The translations under genes were made by a program, and so were the position numbers. A DNA stretch of 64,000 nt from Gemmobacter sp. 24YEA27 (GTDB taxonomy: Bacteria > Pseudomonadota > Alphaproteobacteria > Rhodobacterales > Rhodobacteraceae): contig NZ_JASJPW010000001.1 in assembly GCF_030052995.1 (NCBI RefSeq), positions 1,974,001 to 2,038,000 of the forward strand, given 5' to 3'. Numbering within the stretch: position 1 is the first letter of the stretch; every line of letters begins with the position of its first letter. Under the pieces are notes generated by a model. The model had not been told where the DNA came from and did not search any database. It saw only the letters and a program-made list of their open reading frames with translations. Below are positions 44,209 to 52,939 of this stretch, piece by piece.

Positions 44209-45303
44209 TCATTCCTCCTCTTCGGGCAGCAGCATGACCAGCTCGCCCTGCGCCTCCAGGCTGCGTGCGGCGGCGACGATTGCGCTCATCGCGGTCTCGC
44301 CGTCCCTGTCCTTGATCTTCGGCGCCTGTTCGACCTCGTCACGGATGTTTTGCGCCATGCGCTGCGAGATACAGGCGAGGATGAATTCGCCGGCGGCCTC
44401 CAGCGGTGGTTTGCCTTTGCTATAAGCGATGGCGGTGACCAGCGTAGCCTGATCGACCAGCCGCACGACTTTCGGAATGTCGCGGCCAGTGACGCGGCCG
44501 GGGAAATGCGCGAAGGTGAAGATGGCGCGGCGCACCTCTTCGGCAAAACCGGCATCCGCGTCTTCCAGACCTTTCAGCACATCTTCGCGCACCTGGGCGG
44601 GCGAGACATTGAGGATCGCCCCCACCCGTTCAACCGGGCCACGGTCAAAGGCCTTTTGCGGCTGCGCGTCGATCTGGCCGAGAATGGCTATGCCGATCCG
44701 GCGCACGGTATCGGGGTCGGTATTGGCGGTTTGCGAGACGGCAAAGGCAATGCGGCGCGCGCGTTCGCCGGGGAGTTTGCCCAGAAACTCTGCCGCCTTT
44801 TGCACCGGCATTTTCGACAGGATCACGGCTGCGACCTCGATCGCTTCATTTTCGAGCACCGGAACCAGCCGCTCGGGGGGCAGCGCACCCAGCCGTTCCC
44901 AGGGATCACCGCGCGCGCCCACCCCCACTTTGCGGCGCAGCCGGCTCGCGGTGGATTGCGAAATATGGCCATCCATCGCGTTCAGCGCCCCTTCCAGCCC
45001 GCCGGGAAAGGCGAGGCCGACCGAATCCAGCTCGGTCATGAATTCCGAGATGACCTGGTCCAGCGTTTCGCGGTCGACCAGCCGCATCTGGCCCATCTGT
45101 TCGGCCAATGCGGTCTGAAGATGGTCCGGCAGCTGCGCAATCGGCAGCTCGGCCCCCTGCGCCAGCATATAGCGCACCACCACGGCGGCCTTTTCGCGCG
45201 CGCTGAGCATCCGGCGCACCCCGTTTCCCTGCGCGCTGTAGTGACCACCCGCACCCGGACTCTGGGCCGGAGTTATCCGTGCCAGCTGAACCCCATGGGA
45301 CAT
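44209..45303 (-). CDS. fliG: Flagellar motor switch protein FliG (isolated copy)
   Basis: 364 residues from ATG 45303 (GGCAGGAG just upstream). The N-domain has LSAREKAAVVVRYMLAQGAE and LVDRETLDQVISEF. The middle domain has EVAAVILSKMPVQKAAEFLG and LPGERARRIAFAVSQT. The C-domain contains FAHFPGRVTGRDIPKVVRLV and FILACISQRMAQNIRDEVEQ, the region that touches MotA. It ends in an acidic LPEEEE tail. FliG forms the rotor ring that converts stator force to torque. No other flagellar gene is near, so it is either a displaced component or a paralogue with a specialised role. Confidence 0.85.
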   Translation of the reverse strand: MSHGVQLARITPAQSPGAGGHYSAQGNGVRRMLSAREKAAVVVRYMLAQGAELPIAQLPDHLQTALAEQMGQMRLVDRETLDQVISEFMTELDSVGLAFPGGLEGALNAMDGHISQSTASRLRRKVGVGARGDPWERLGALPPERLVPVLENEAIEVAAVILSKMPVQKAAEFLGKLPGERARRIAFAVSQTANTDPDTVRRIGIAILGQIDAQPQKAFDRGPVERVGAILNVSPAQVREDVLKGLEDADAGFAEEVRRAIFTFAHFPGRVTGRDIPKVVRLVDQATLVTAIAYSKGKPPLEAAGEFILACISQRMAQNIRDEVEQAPKIKDRDGETAMSAIVAAARSLEAQGELVMLLPEEEE

Positions 45304-45469
45304 CTCCTGCCTCTCAACCTGATCTCTGGCTGATCCTGGCAAAGCGGGGTTAACCGGAGATTGTCAGAGCAGGGTATTTTCACAAGAAATGCGGCCTGAA
45401 CAGCCGGGCCGCATAAAAACTGCCCGCGACAGCCCAGCCGCAGGCAATTTCAGCGGGGCTTTGTGCCCG

Positions 45470-45646
45470 TCAGCTTGCGGGCTGGATCATGCAAGAGGCA
45501 CTTGCCTCATCCCAGACCGCGCCGGGCATACAAAGGGACGCCGTCATGTCTTTCGGTTTCATACAATCGCGCGCCGAGGCGAGGCCCGGCATCAGTATCA
45601 GGGGAAGCACGGCGATCAGTGCGGCCCTGCGCAGAGGTCTCGTCAT
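45470..45646 (-). CDS. Small secreted Cys-rich peptide, 58 aa
   Basis: Start ATG 45646 is preceded by a strong CAGGAGGA. The signal peptide MTRPLRRAALIAVLPLILMP ends GLASA. The 33-residue mature part is RDCMKPKDMTASLCMPGAVW followed by DEASASCMIQPAS, with three cysteines in the pattern C-x10-C-x11-C and WD before the last. Short secreted proteins with C, M-x-S-C, WD/YD and C spacing occur in related genomes, sometimes mislabelled from neighbouring genes. It lies just downstream of purB on the same strand, beyond the purB terminator. Function unknown; binding to the envelope or a ligand is possible. Confidence 0.7.
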   Translation of the reverse strand: MTRPLRRAALIAVLPLILMPGLASARDCMKPKDMTASLCMPGAVWDEASASCMIQPAS

Positions 45647-45699
45647 CTCAAATCCTCCTGTGTTCCGCCGCCGGAGGGACGACGCCCGCAGGATGCCAT

Positions 45700-45739
45700 G
45701 AAAAACCCCCGCCCGCAGGGAAACTGCGGACGGGGGGCA
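45700..45739 (-). terminator. Terminator of purB
   Basis: On the minus strand, CCCCCGTCCGCAG / CTGCGGGCGGGGG around a TTTCC-type loop, followed by TTTTTC. It lies 41-80 bases after the purB stop, upstream of the small Cys-rich gene. Confidence 0.8.
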
Positions 45740-45780
45740 TGCTGCGGGTCACAAGCGCGACAGCTGCGCCGTGTCAGGGC

Positions 45781-47088
45781 TTATTTGCCGAAAACGCGGG
45801 CAAAAATCGTGTCGACATGTTTGGTATGGTAGCCAAGGTCGAATTTCTCCTCGATCTCGGCGGGGGAGAGCGCTTTGGTCACTTCCGCATCGCCAAGCAG
45901 TTCGGTTTTGAAATCAGCGCCCTGTTCCCAGACCTTCATCGCGTTGCGCTGCACCAGACGGTAGCTGTCTTCGCGCGACACGCCGGCCTGGGTCAGGGCC
46001 AGAAGTACGCGCTGCGACATCACAAGCCCTTTGAATTTGTTCATGTTTTTCAACATATTCTCGGGGTAGATCACCAGTTTCTCGATCACACCCGCCAGCC
46101 GGTTCAGCGCGAAATCCAGCGTCACGGTGCTGTCAGGGCCAATCGCGCGTTCGACCGAAGAATGCGAAATGTCGCGCTCATGCCAGAGCGCCACGTTTTC
46201 CATCGCCGGGATCACCGACATCCGCACGAGGCGGGCAAGACCGGTGAGGTTTTCGGTCAGGACCGGGTTCCTCTTATGCGGCATCGCCGAGGAGCCCTTT
46301 TGCCCGGGCGAGAAAAACTCTTCCGCCTCAAGCACTTCGGTCCGCTGCATATGGCGGATCTCGATCGCGATGTTTTCAATCGACGAGGCGATCACGCCCA
46401 GCACCGCGAAATACATCGCATGACGGTCACGCGGGATAACTTGCGTCGAGACCGGCTCCGGCTCCAGCCCGAGTTTCTCGCAGACATATTCTTCGACGCG
46501 CGGGTCGATATTGGCGAAAGTGCCGACCGCGCCGGAAATTGCGCCGGTGCGAATCTCGTCTTTCGCGGCTTTCAGGCGACGCAGGTTGCGGTCCATCTCG
46601 GCGTAAAACCGCGCGAAGGTCAGGCCCATCGTGGTGGGTTCCGCATGGATCCCATGGCTGCGGCCGATGCGGACGGTGTCCTTGTGTTCAAAGGCGCGGG
46701 TCTTCAGGGCGGCCAGCACCCGTTCCACACCCGCGATCAGGATATCGGAGGCACGCACCAGCTGGATGTTCAGCGTGGTGTCGAGCACGTCGGATGAGGT
46801 CATGCCCTGATGCACGAAGCGCGCCTCGTCGGCGCCGATGATCTCGGCCAGATGGGTGAGGAAGGCGATCACGTCATGTTTGGTGACAGCCTCGATCTCG
46901 TCGATCCGGGCCACGTCAAAAGCCACGTCCTTTGCCTTCCAGACGGCGCTCGCATTCTCGCGCGGGATCACGCCGAGATCTGCCTGGGCGTCGCAGGCAT
47001 GGGCCTCGATCTCGTACCAGATGCGGAATTTGGTCTCGGGCGACCAGATGGCCACCATTTCGGGGCGGGAATAACGCGGGATCATCAC
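45781..47088 (-). CDS. purB: Adenylosuccinate lyase
   Basis: 435 residues. It starts MIPRYSRPEMVAIWSPETKF, followed by TKHDVIAFLTHLAE and HQGMTSSDVLDTTLNIQLVR. The fumarase/lyase superfamily signature is GSSAMPHKRNPVLTENLTGL. The C-terminus VQRNAMKVWEQGADFKTELL and GYHTKHVDTIFARVFGK fits the bacterial PurB length. It acts twice in purine synthesis, making AICAR and AMP. Monocistronic with its own terminator. Confidence 0.97.
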   Translation of the reverse strand: MMIPRYSRPEMVAIWSPETKFRIWYEIEAHACDAQADLGVIPRENASAVWKAKDVAFDVARIDEIEAVTKHDVIAFLTHLAEIIGADEARFVHQGMTSSDVLDTTLNIQLVRASDILIAGVERVLAALKTRAFEHKDTVRIGRSHGIHAEPTTMGLTFARFYAEMDRNLRRLKAAKDEIRTGAISGAVGTFANIDPRVEEYVCEKLGLEPEPVSTQVIPRDRHAMYFAVLGVIASSIENIAIEIRHMQRTEVLEAEEFFSPGQKGSSAMPHKRNPVLTENLTGLARLVRMSVIPAMENVALWHERDISHSSVERAIGPDSTVTLDFALNRLAGVIEKLVIYPENMLKNMNKFKGLVMSQRVLLALTQAGVSREDSYRLVQRNAMKVWEQGADFKTELLGDAEVTKALSPAEIEEKFDLGYHTKHVDTIFARVFGK

Positions 47089-47199
47089 GGACCTCTGACT
47101 GGCGGCTTGACTGGCCTTCCCTTAAAGAGCGGTCGGGGCAGGTGCAAGCAATCGCAGGAACAGATGCGCAGAAATGGCGCATAGAAATGGCAGGTCGAA

Positions 47200-47544
47200 A
47201 TGGCAGGACGGATGTGGAAAGCCGGGGCGCTGGTGTTGAGCCTTGCGGCCGGTATGGCGCATGCGGCGGCGGACTGGGCCACAGTGCCGGATGACCGGGT
47301 CGAGACGGTGCTGGCCGCGCGGACCATTGGTTTCGCGGATGGCGTGACCTGGGGGTTCTTTGCCGATGGCCGTGTCCTCTCGGGGGATACATGGGGGCGG
47401 TGGAGCCTCGGCGATGAGACGGTCTGCCTGTTATGGCCCGGGGCCGAAGCCATTTGCTACCGGCTTGACGAAAAGGGCATCGACCTGCGGTTTACCCCGG
47501 TTTCTGGCGGTGCGGCGCGGGTGGGGCGCTATATCGATCTCTGA
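47200..47544 (+). CDS. Secreted hypothetical protein, 114 aa
   Basis: Signal peptide MAGRMWKAGALVLSLAAGMA, ending HAAA. The mature part is about 90 residues and beta-rich: LAARTIGFADGVTWGFFADG, GRWSLGDETVCLLWPGAEAI with a second Cys shortly after (CYRLDEKG), and GGAARVGRYIDL at the end. Two cysteines are 13 residues apart. The pattern (a short strand-rich protein with W-G-F-F-A-D-G and a WSL-x-C core) is seen in small alphaproteobacterial periplasmic proteins without known role. The start could instead be Met 5. Confidence 0.6.
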   Translation: MAGRMWKAGALVLSLAAGMAHAAADWATVPDDRVETVLAARTIGFADGVTWGFFADGRVLSGDTWGRWSLGDETVCLLWPGAEAICYRLDEKGIDLRFTPVSGGAARVGRYIDL

Positions 47545-47683
47545 CGCGCCCTCGCGGCGGGCAGCGTTCGTGGTGTGATTGCCGCAGCACTGGCGCTGAT
47601 CAATGTGGTGGCTTTCAGCGATTCCTTAACCTTCGCGCTCCAGTCTCCGGGGAAATACCCCATGGCGACAGAAGGAGCCTGCG

Positions 47684-48561
47684 ATGAGACTGCTGCTGCG
47701 ACCAGAGGATCGGAGCGACCGACAAGACCGTAAAACCTCTCCGCGCGGCCAGGTCTTTGCTTCGGGGGGCATTCATCGCGCCATGTCGCAACGGGCGCCG
47801 GGGCGGGGTGGATCCGCCCTGGCCGACCCCGGCCCGAAGACACTGCTCGAGGCAGATCTGCCGCAGATGCCCGCGACGCCGTGGCGGGTGCCCGGCTTCA
47901 CCCGGCCCGCGCGGCTGAGCCGCAGTGACTGGCTGATCCGGGCGTTTGCATTGCTCGCGCGATCCGGGCATCCTGCGCTGAACTTACCGGTTCTCTGTGA
48001 TTTTCCGGGCGCATCGCGGGCCGGGTTTTACGGGTTCTTCCCCGATCTGGCGGCCTATCGCTTTGAGGTGATTGCCCTGTGGGAACGGACCTCGCAACAG
48101 CCGGTTCTGTCTATCGCCCCGGCTGAAAATGGCGCCCCCCGGCTGGCATTGGCGCGCCTGCTGGAACTGGCGGATGAGGCCATGGCCCCCCCTCCGCCGG
48201 AACCAAAGACGGTGACCCCGATACACCTTGTGCCGTATTGATCGAACGCGCGATTCGCGACTGGGCGCGGTGTGATGTCATGGTGGCGGCGGCGCTTGCG
48301 CGCGTTGATGGCTGGCGGCTCGCGCAGGTGCAGGATCTGCTGGTCAGGGCAGGCCTGTCACAGCGCCGCGCGGCAGAACGGGCGGCGGTTTTCTACGCGG
48401 CCCGGCTTGGCTTTGACCGGCTGCGCGACAGCACCGATATCCTCGCGGCGGCGCCGATGCGGGCGCTGGCACTGGCCATTCTCGGCGGTCGCGACATGGG
48501 CGGGGTGATGCCGATATGCGAAACGCCCCCGGTGCGGCATTCGGAGATGGTGGCCGGGTAG
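47684..48561 (+). CDS. TetR-like transcriptional regulator (frameshifted)
   Basis: ATG 47684 has AAGGAG at good spacing. After about 75 variable residues comes a TetR-type helix-turn-helix: SRSDWLIRAFALLARSGHPA and GASRAGFYGFFPDLAAYRFE, then VIALWERTS. The frame breaks in the run of seven C at 48186-48192. An eighth C gives MAPPSAGTKDGDPDTPCAVL joined to IERAIRDWARCDVMVAAALA, the usual continuation of this family (a cluster of IRxWAR, VAAALARVD, RRLAxLxDLL), for 292 residues. The effector and targets are unknown. The long N-terminal extension is unusual for TetR proteins. Confidence 0.75.
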
Positions 48562-48833
48562 TGTGCGCAAACTGATCCGGGTGTTGCTCGCTTTCGGACG
48601 GTAAGCCGGTCCGGCACGAACTGCCTGTAAACCCGGAACAATGCCATAATTGTGCCAGTTTCAGGTCTTTTTCCAGGCGCATTCCTGCCGCCTGACTGAT
48701 TTTTTCCGGATCTTGCCGCCTGACATTCCTGGCAGGAGGGGCCCTGGGCAGGGAACCGTCCGGGGCAATAAGTGATGCAAGGGCCGGGGCCGCTGGTGCG
48801 GTTTCGCGAGTTATGTGAGCGACGGATTTAAAG

Positions 48834-49598
48834 ATGATGAAAAGTGACAGTGATGAGTCCCGTCCGGCAATCTGGGCAGAGGGCAGTCAGAAGCCCCCGT
48901 TCGAGCCGCGCGCTTTTGCCCGTGTCGCGCTGAAGATCGGGCGCGAAACCGTGTCCGGCATCCTTGCGCGCTGTGGCAGCAATGCCAAAGACATCGGCGG
49001 CGATCTGCGCGCCGGAAGACTACGCATCCCTGAGGAGCGGCTCGGCCATACCGGGCGCTTTCTGCCTTCTGCGTCCAGCACCGGGCTCGCGGTTCTGGGC
49101 GGGGCCGGAATTTTGCGCCGTGCGTCAGAGCTTACCCGGCCCAATGCTAATGTCAGCGTGCCGAAAGATATCGACGCCGCGTATCGCGATCTGTTTCGGG
49201 GGCGAGTCGCACCCGCCAGCCCCGCGCCCTCGGCGCAGACCACAGCACTCAGCGCAGGTCAGGCTGCGGCCACGGCTGAGCAGCCCGACCCTGCCGTGGG
49301 GCAGACCGGCCCGGATGAGCTCGCCGCGATCCGGGATAAGCTGCGTAATCCGCAGCAAGGGGCGGAGGAGACCGCAAGAAAACTGGGCGGCAGTGACGAG
49401 GCTTTGGCACAGCCACATCGGGCAATGGCCAGGAGCCTCACTCTGACCCAAAGGCTGCGCCATGCGGCCGGGGAAGGGGCTGCGCGTATTCTTGGTTACT
49501 GGATGATCGCTTTTGCGATTCCCTATGGTGCGATCCGTGCCGGGCTTGCCCATTTCAGGGGCGAAGACCTGCGCGAGACACGCGGCAGCGGCGAATAA
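48834..49598 (+). CDS. Hypothetical protein with a C-terminal membrane helix
   Basis: 254 residues, starting MMKSDSDESRPAIWAEGSQK. The N-terminal part has FARVALKIGRETVSGILARC, which resembles a short helical domain. The middle is Ala/Gln/Pro-rich and probably disordered. Near the C-terminus one hydrophobic helix lies at about 220-240 (AARILGYWMIAFAIPYGAIR). I do not recognise it. It is alone, after a 270-base gap from the TetR gene and convergent with the DUF3445 gene. Confidence 0.5.
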   Translation: MMKSDSDESRPAIWAEGSQKPPFEPRAFARVALKIGRETVSGILARCGSNAKDIGGDLRAGRLRIPEERLGHTGRFLPSASSTGLAVLGGAGILRRASELTRPNANVSVPKDIDAAYRDLFRGRVAPASPAPSAQTTALSAGQAAATAEQPDPAVGQTGPDELAAIRDKLRNPQQGAEETARKLGGSDEALAQPHRAMARSLTLTQRLRHAAGEGAARILGYWMIAFAIPYGAIRAGLAHFRGEDLRETRGSGE

Positions 49599-49716
49599 TC
49601 CGCAGACTTTGCGGGCGGGGCGAGGGGCCCGTCCGCCGACACCGGAGCTTCAGGTGCCGGGCCCGCGTGTTTCTTGCCATTTCAAGAGGCAGATCCGGGC
49701 CTGAGCCTGACGCTGG

Positions 49717-50511
49717 TCAATGCACCGCCGCCAGCAAGGCCGCATGTTCATCGGCCGTCACCGTATCTGACCGGACCAGCCAGGTGTGAATCGCGAAGAC
49801 CACCGCCCTGGTGACCGGCAGCCGGATCAGCGCCTGTTTCTCGCAGCGGATATAGCGATGCTCTTGTGGCCGCGGTCGCGGCTGGCTTTCGGGGCGCGGC
49901 TGATGCAGCTCCGGATCGTCATAGGTCAGGTAATTCATCCGCCAGAGCGGCTGCTCCGGCCGGATCGCATCAAAGAGCCGCTGCACCCCACGGGCAAGGC
50001 GCTCATCATAGGGCTCGACCGGCTCATGGATGCGCAAAAGAGAACGGCCGATCTTTTGCGAGAGCGTCCAGCCCGCCGGGAAACACAAAAGCGCGCCGGT
50101 CAGGCGATGGCTGTCCTCGCCGGTCTCTAAGATGCAGAGATCCTCCTGCACCAGCCGCCCGAGCGTCAGCAGCGGCTGCTCAGGATCGGGGCGGATCGTG
50201 CCGCCATCGGGGCGTGTGATCACGGCACCGTCCTGCGCAAAGCGGTAGCCGGGATCACGGCCAAGCCGCGCCAGCACCATGTCATAAAGCTCGCGCGCGG
50301 CTGGTTCTGCCTCGGGCAAAAGCGCGTGGACACGGTCGGGGATATCAGAGATCAGCGCGTCGCGTCGCGCCATCTGGCCGGCGAAAGCCTCGTCGCGGGC
50401 GATCCAGCTGTCATCGGTGAGGGGCTGGATGCCGGGCAGGCGGCTGCTGCGCGGATCCATCCAGGGCAAAAAGGGCAGGCGGGTCTGCAGGATGGCGGGA
50501 TCGGCTGTCAC
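49717..50511 (-). CDS. DUF3445, haem-dependent oxidative N-demethylase-like protein
   Basis: 264 residues. Family features are FLPWMDPRSSRLPGIQPLTD at the N-terminus, LVQEDLCILETGEDSHRLTG, ALLCFPAGWTLSQKIGRSLL and IHEPVEPYDERLARGVQRLF. The C-terminal part has EHRYIRCEKQALIRLPVTRA and VVFAIHTWLV. Members of this family include enzymes that remove methyl groups with haem and oxygen (family knowledge); the substrate here is unknown. Sarcosine oxidase elsewhere in the window hints at N-methyl metabolism but is not linked by position. Confidence 0.85.
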   Translation of the reverse strand: MTADPAILQTRLPFLPWMDPRSSRLPGIQPLTDDSWIARDEAFAGQMARRDALISDIPDRVHALLPEAEPAARELYDMVLARLGRDPGYRFAQDGAVITRPDGGTIRPDPEQPLLTLGRLVQEDLCILETGEDSHRLTGALLCFPAGWTLSQKIGRSLLRIHEPVEPYDERLARGVQRLFDAIRPEQPLWRMNYLTYDDPELHQPRPESQPRPRPQEHRYIRCEKQALIRLPVTRAVVFAIHTWLVRSDTVTADEHAALLAAVH

Positions 50512-50623
50512 TGGCGCGTCGGTCTCAAAGGGGCATCGCCGGAGACCCTAATCCGGCTGGCCGCGCCAGGGCAAGGCCAGAGCAAAGTCAGAGCCGGACC
50601 AGCAACCGGCATGGCCTCCGGCC

Positions 50624-50654
50624 AAAGAAAAAGGCCGCCCCCGAAGGAGCGGCC
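50624..50654 (-). terminator. Terminator of tig
   Basis: On the minus strand GGCCGCTCC-TTCG-GGGGCGGCC (one mismatch) is followed by TTTTTCTTT, 24 bases after the tig stop. Confidence 0.85.
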
Positions 50655-50677
50655 CGTTTTAACCACTGACCGGAAGA

Positions 50678-52012
50678 TCAGAGCTCGTCCAGAGCTTCGA
50701 CCGCCTTTTGCAGGTCGTCTTTCGAGACGTCCTTCTCGGTCACTTTCGCGAGGCCGACGATGTGATCGACAACCTTGTCTTCGAAGATCGGCGCGCGCAG
50801 CTGCTGCTGGATCTGCGGGTTCTTCTGCACGAATTCGAAATAGGCGCGCTCCTGGCCCGGATACTGACGGGCGGTCTGGATCACGGCCTGGGTCATTTCG
50901 GCATCCGACACGGTGACCTCAGCCTTGCGGCCGATTTCCGCGAGCAGAAGACCCAGACGCACGCGGCGCTCGGCGAGCTTCTTATGCTCGTCGGTCGCTT
51001 CGATATTGCCGTGGTTATGGCCATGCTCTTCCGGGTGCTCTTCATGCCAGAGCTGATGCGCGATCTGGCTGGCTTCCGCCTCGACCAGTTTCGACGGCAG
51101 CTCGAACGACACGAGACCATCCAGCTGGTCCAGCAGCGCACGTTTCAGAACGGCGCGCGAAGCACCTTTATATTCGGCTTCGAGGCGCTCACCGATCTGG
51201 GTTTTCAGACCTGCAAGATCTTCAGCGCCGAATTTCTTCGCCAGCTCATCATCGATCTCGGCGGCTTTCGGCGCCTTGACCTCATGCACGGTGCATTTGA
51301 AGAGGGCTTCTTTGCCTGCGAGATGGGCTGCGCCATATTCGGCCGGGAAGGTCACTTTGACCTCAACCTCGTCACCGGCTTTGGCACCGGTCAGCTGATC
51401 CTCGAAACCGGGGATGAAGCTGTTCGAGCCCAGAACCAGCGGATAGCCTTCGCCCTTGCCGCCTTCGAACGCTTCGCCATCGACGAAACCTTCAAAATCG
51501 ATCACGACCTGGTCGCCCTCTTTGGCTTTCGAGCCTTTCTTGCGGGCTTCGAAATCTTTCGCATTGTCGGCGAGGTTCTTCAGCGCTTCGTCCACATCGG
51601 ATTCAGCGGCCTTCACGACCAGCTTTTCCAGTGCGACTTTCGCGGTGTCGAGTTCCGGGATCTCCGGCAGGGTCTCATAGGCGACCTCGACCACGACGTC
51701 CTTCTCGGGCGACCAGCTTTCGCCGCCTGCCATCTTGACCTCGGGCTGCAGCGCCGGGCGGTCGCCGGTTGCCTCGAAATGGTCCTTCATGGCACCATCG
51801 ACAGCATCCTGCATGGCTTCGCCCATCAGGCGGTCGCCAAATTGCTTGCGCAGAATCGCCAGCGGCACTTTGCCCTTGCGGAAGCCTTTGATTTCAATGT
51901 CGGGCTGCGCTTCGAGCAGCTTTTCCTGCACTTTCGCATCCAGCTCTGCTGCGGTCACCGTGATGGTATAGCCGCGCTTCAGGCCGTCTTTCAGGGTCTC
52001 GGTGACCTGCAT
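50678..52012 (-). CDS. tig: Trigger factor, ribosome-associated chaperone
   Basis: 444 residues, starting [20 protein letters not shown]. The ribosome-binding signature is [20 protein letters not shown] (GFRxGKxP). The FKBP-type peptidyl-prolyl isomerase domain is at about 155-245 ([40 protein letters not shown]). The C-terminal arms are helical, with [18 protein letters not shown] and a His-rich insertion [17 protein letters not shown] 52012 starts the homologous region; the upstream open frame runs into the tRNA gene. It binds nascent chains at the ribosome exit. Confidence 0.97.
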   Translation of the reverse strand: MQVTETLKDGLKRGYTITVTAAELDAKVQEKLLEAQPDIEIKGFRKGKVPLAILRKQFGDRLMGEAMQDAVDGAMKDHFEATGDRPALQPEVKMAGGESWSPEKDVVVEVAYETLPEIPELDTAKVALEKLVVKAAESDVDEALKNLADNAKDFEARKKGSKAKEGDQVVIDFEGFVDGEAFEGGKGEGYPLVLGSNSFIPGFEDQLTGAKAGDEVEVKVTFPAEYGAAHLAGKEALFKCTVHEVKAPKAAEIDDELAKKFGAEDLAGLKTQIGERLEAEYKGASRAVLKRALLDQLDGLVSFELPSKLVEAEASQIAHQLWHEEHPEEHGHNHGNIEATDEHKKLAERRVRLGLLLAEIGRKAEVTVSDAEMTQAVIQTARQYPGQERAYFEFVQKNPQIQQQLRAPIFEDKVVDHIVGLAKVTEKDVSKDDLQKAVEALDEL

Positions 52013-52036
52013 CTGTTTACCTTCCCAATCCTCAAA

Positions 52037-52121
52037 TGGTGCGGGTGGAGGGACTTGAACCCCCACGCCGTAAGGCGCCGGAACCTAAATCCGGTGCGTC
52101 TGCCAATTCCGCCACACCCGC
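52037..52121 (-). tRNA. tRNA-Leu (anticodon UAG)
   Basis: 85 bases including an encoded CCA. The acceptor stem GCGGGTG pairs with CACCCGC. The D-arm region is GGCGGAATTGGCAGACGC. The anticodon arm is CCGGA-TTTAGGT-TCCGG with TAG at 52087-52085. The long variable arm (CGCCTTACGGCG) is typical of leucine tRNAs, followed by GTGGGGGTTCAAGTCCCTC. It lies 25 bases upstream of tig on the same strand. Confidence 0.97.
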
Positions 52122-52400
52122 ATCGCTCATGTTCTTCCGGGATAACGAAACGGGGACCAGACCCTGATGTGACAGGCCGGCCCCCGCATATGCCCGGAAA
52201 ATCCGCGCCCTTCTAGCAAAGGCCCGATTGGGATGCGAGCGGAAAATCATCGCGACAAGACTGCGGGAAAGCGGACATTCCGGCCACAAAACCGGTGCAT
52301 CGGCGGGCAAAAGCCTGGAAATAAGCGCAGCCCTGACCAATTCCTGCCATAGTTCGGCGCGAAACTGGGTCACATAGCGCGAAGATCAGGGATTGAGACC

Positions 52401-52886
52401 ATGATGATCGAAAGCCTTCTCAGCGTCGAAACTGACCTTCCGGCTGTCGAAGTCACCGCGGCGTCCGGTCTTACGGTTGGAACCACTGTTCTCACACTTG
52501 ACGGCGATCTCCCGGTCCAGTTTCTCGCCCCGGGCGACCGTGTTGTCACCAGATCGGGCGTCAGGGTTCTGAAATCAATCAAAGTTTCGGTGATGCGCGA
52601 TGCCGGTATGATCCGCGTCAGCGCCTCGGCGCTTGGTCATGACCGCCCGGAAGCTGATTGCTTTCTTGCGCCGGGCCAGAAGATCATACTGCGCGACTGG
52701 CGCGCCCGGGCCCTCTATGGTCAGGAGGTCGCCATGATCGAGGCGCAGCGTCTGTGTGACGGCGATTACATCCGCTCTGAGACCGTGTCGGAAATCCGCC
52801 TTTTCACGCTGGTCTTTGATGGCGACGAAATCATCTATGCAAATGGCATGGAACTGCTTTGCACCAGCGCCAAAATAACCGCCTGA
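52401..52886 (+). CDS. Small Hint-domain (Hedgehog/intein-like) protein
   Basis: 161 residues, starting MMIESLLSVETDLPAVEVTA. Hint-like strands are GLTVGTTVLTLDGDLPVQFL, APGDRVVTRSGVRVLKSIKV, CFLAPGQKIILRDWRARALY and LVFDGDEIIYANGMELLCTS. The usual N-terminal nucleophile position of splicing or autoprocessing Hint modules (a Cys or Ser after G-x-V) is replaced by the GLTVGTTV stretch without Cys, so self-cleavage is doubtful. In Rhodobacteraceae such short Hint proteins are common as free-standing genes of unknown role. There is no partner gene nearby. Confidence 0.75.
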   Translation: MMIESLLSVETDLPAVEVTAASGLTVGTTVLTLDGDLPVQFLAPGDRVVTRSGVRVLKSIKVSVMRDAGMIRVSASALGHDRPEADCFLAPGQKIILRDWRARALYGQEVAMIEAQRLCDGDYIRSETVSEIRLFTLVFDGDEIIYANGMELLCTSAKITA

Positions 52887-52939
52887 TCTCTCCTCCTGGT
52901 CCATAAGCGCGGGCGTGCGACCGGTTGCGCTTTGCCATG

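Noticed and set aside
52013..52066. Longer N-terminus for trigger factor
   Set aside because: The extra codons are the tRNA-Leu gene and its spacer; the homologous start is 52012.
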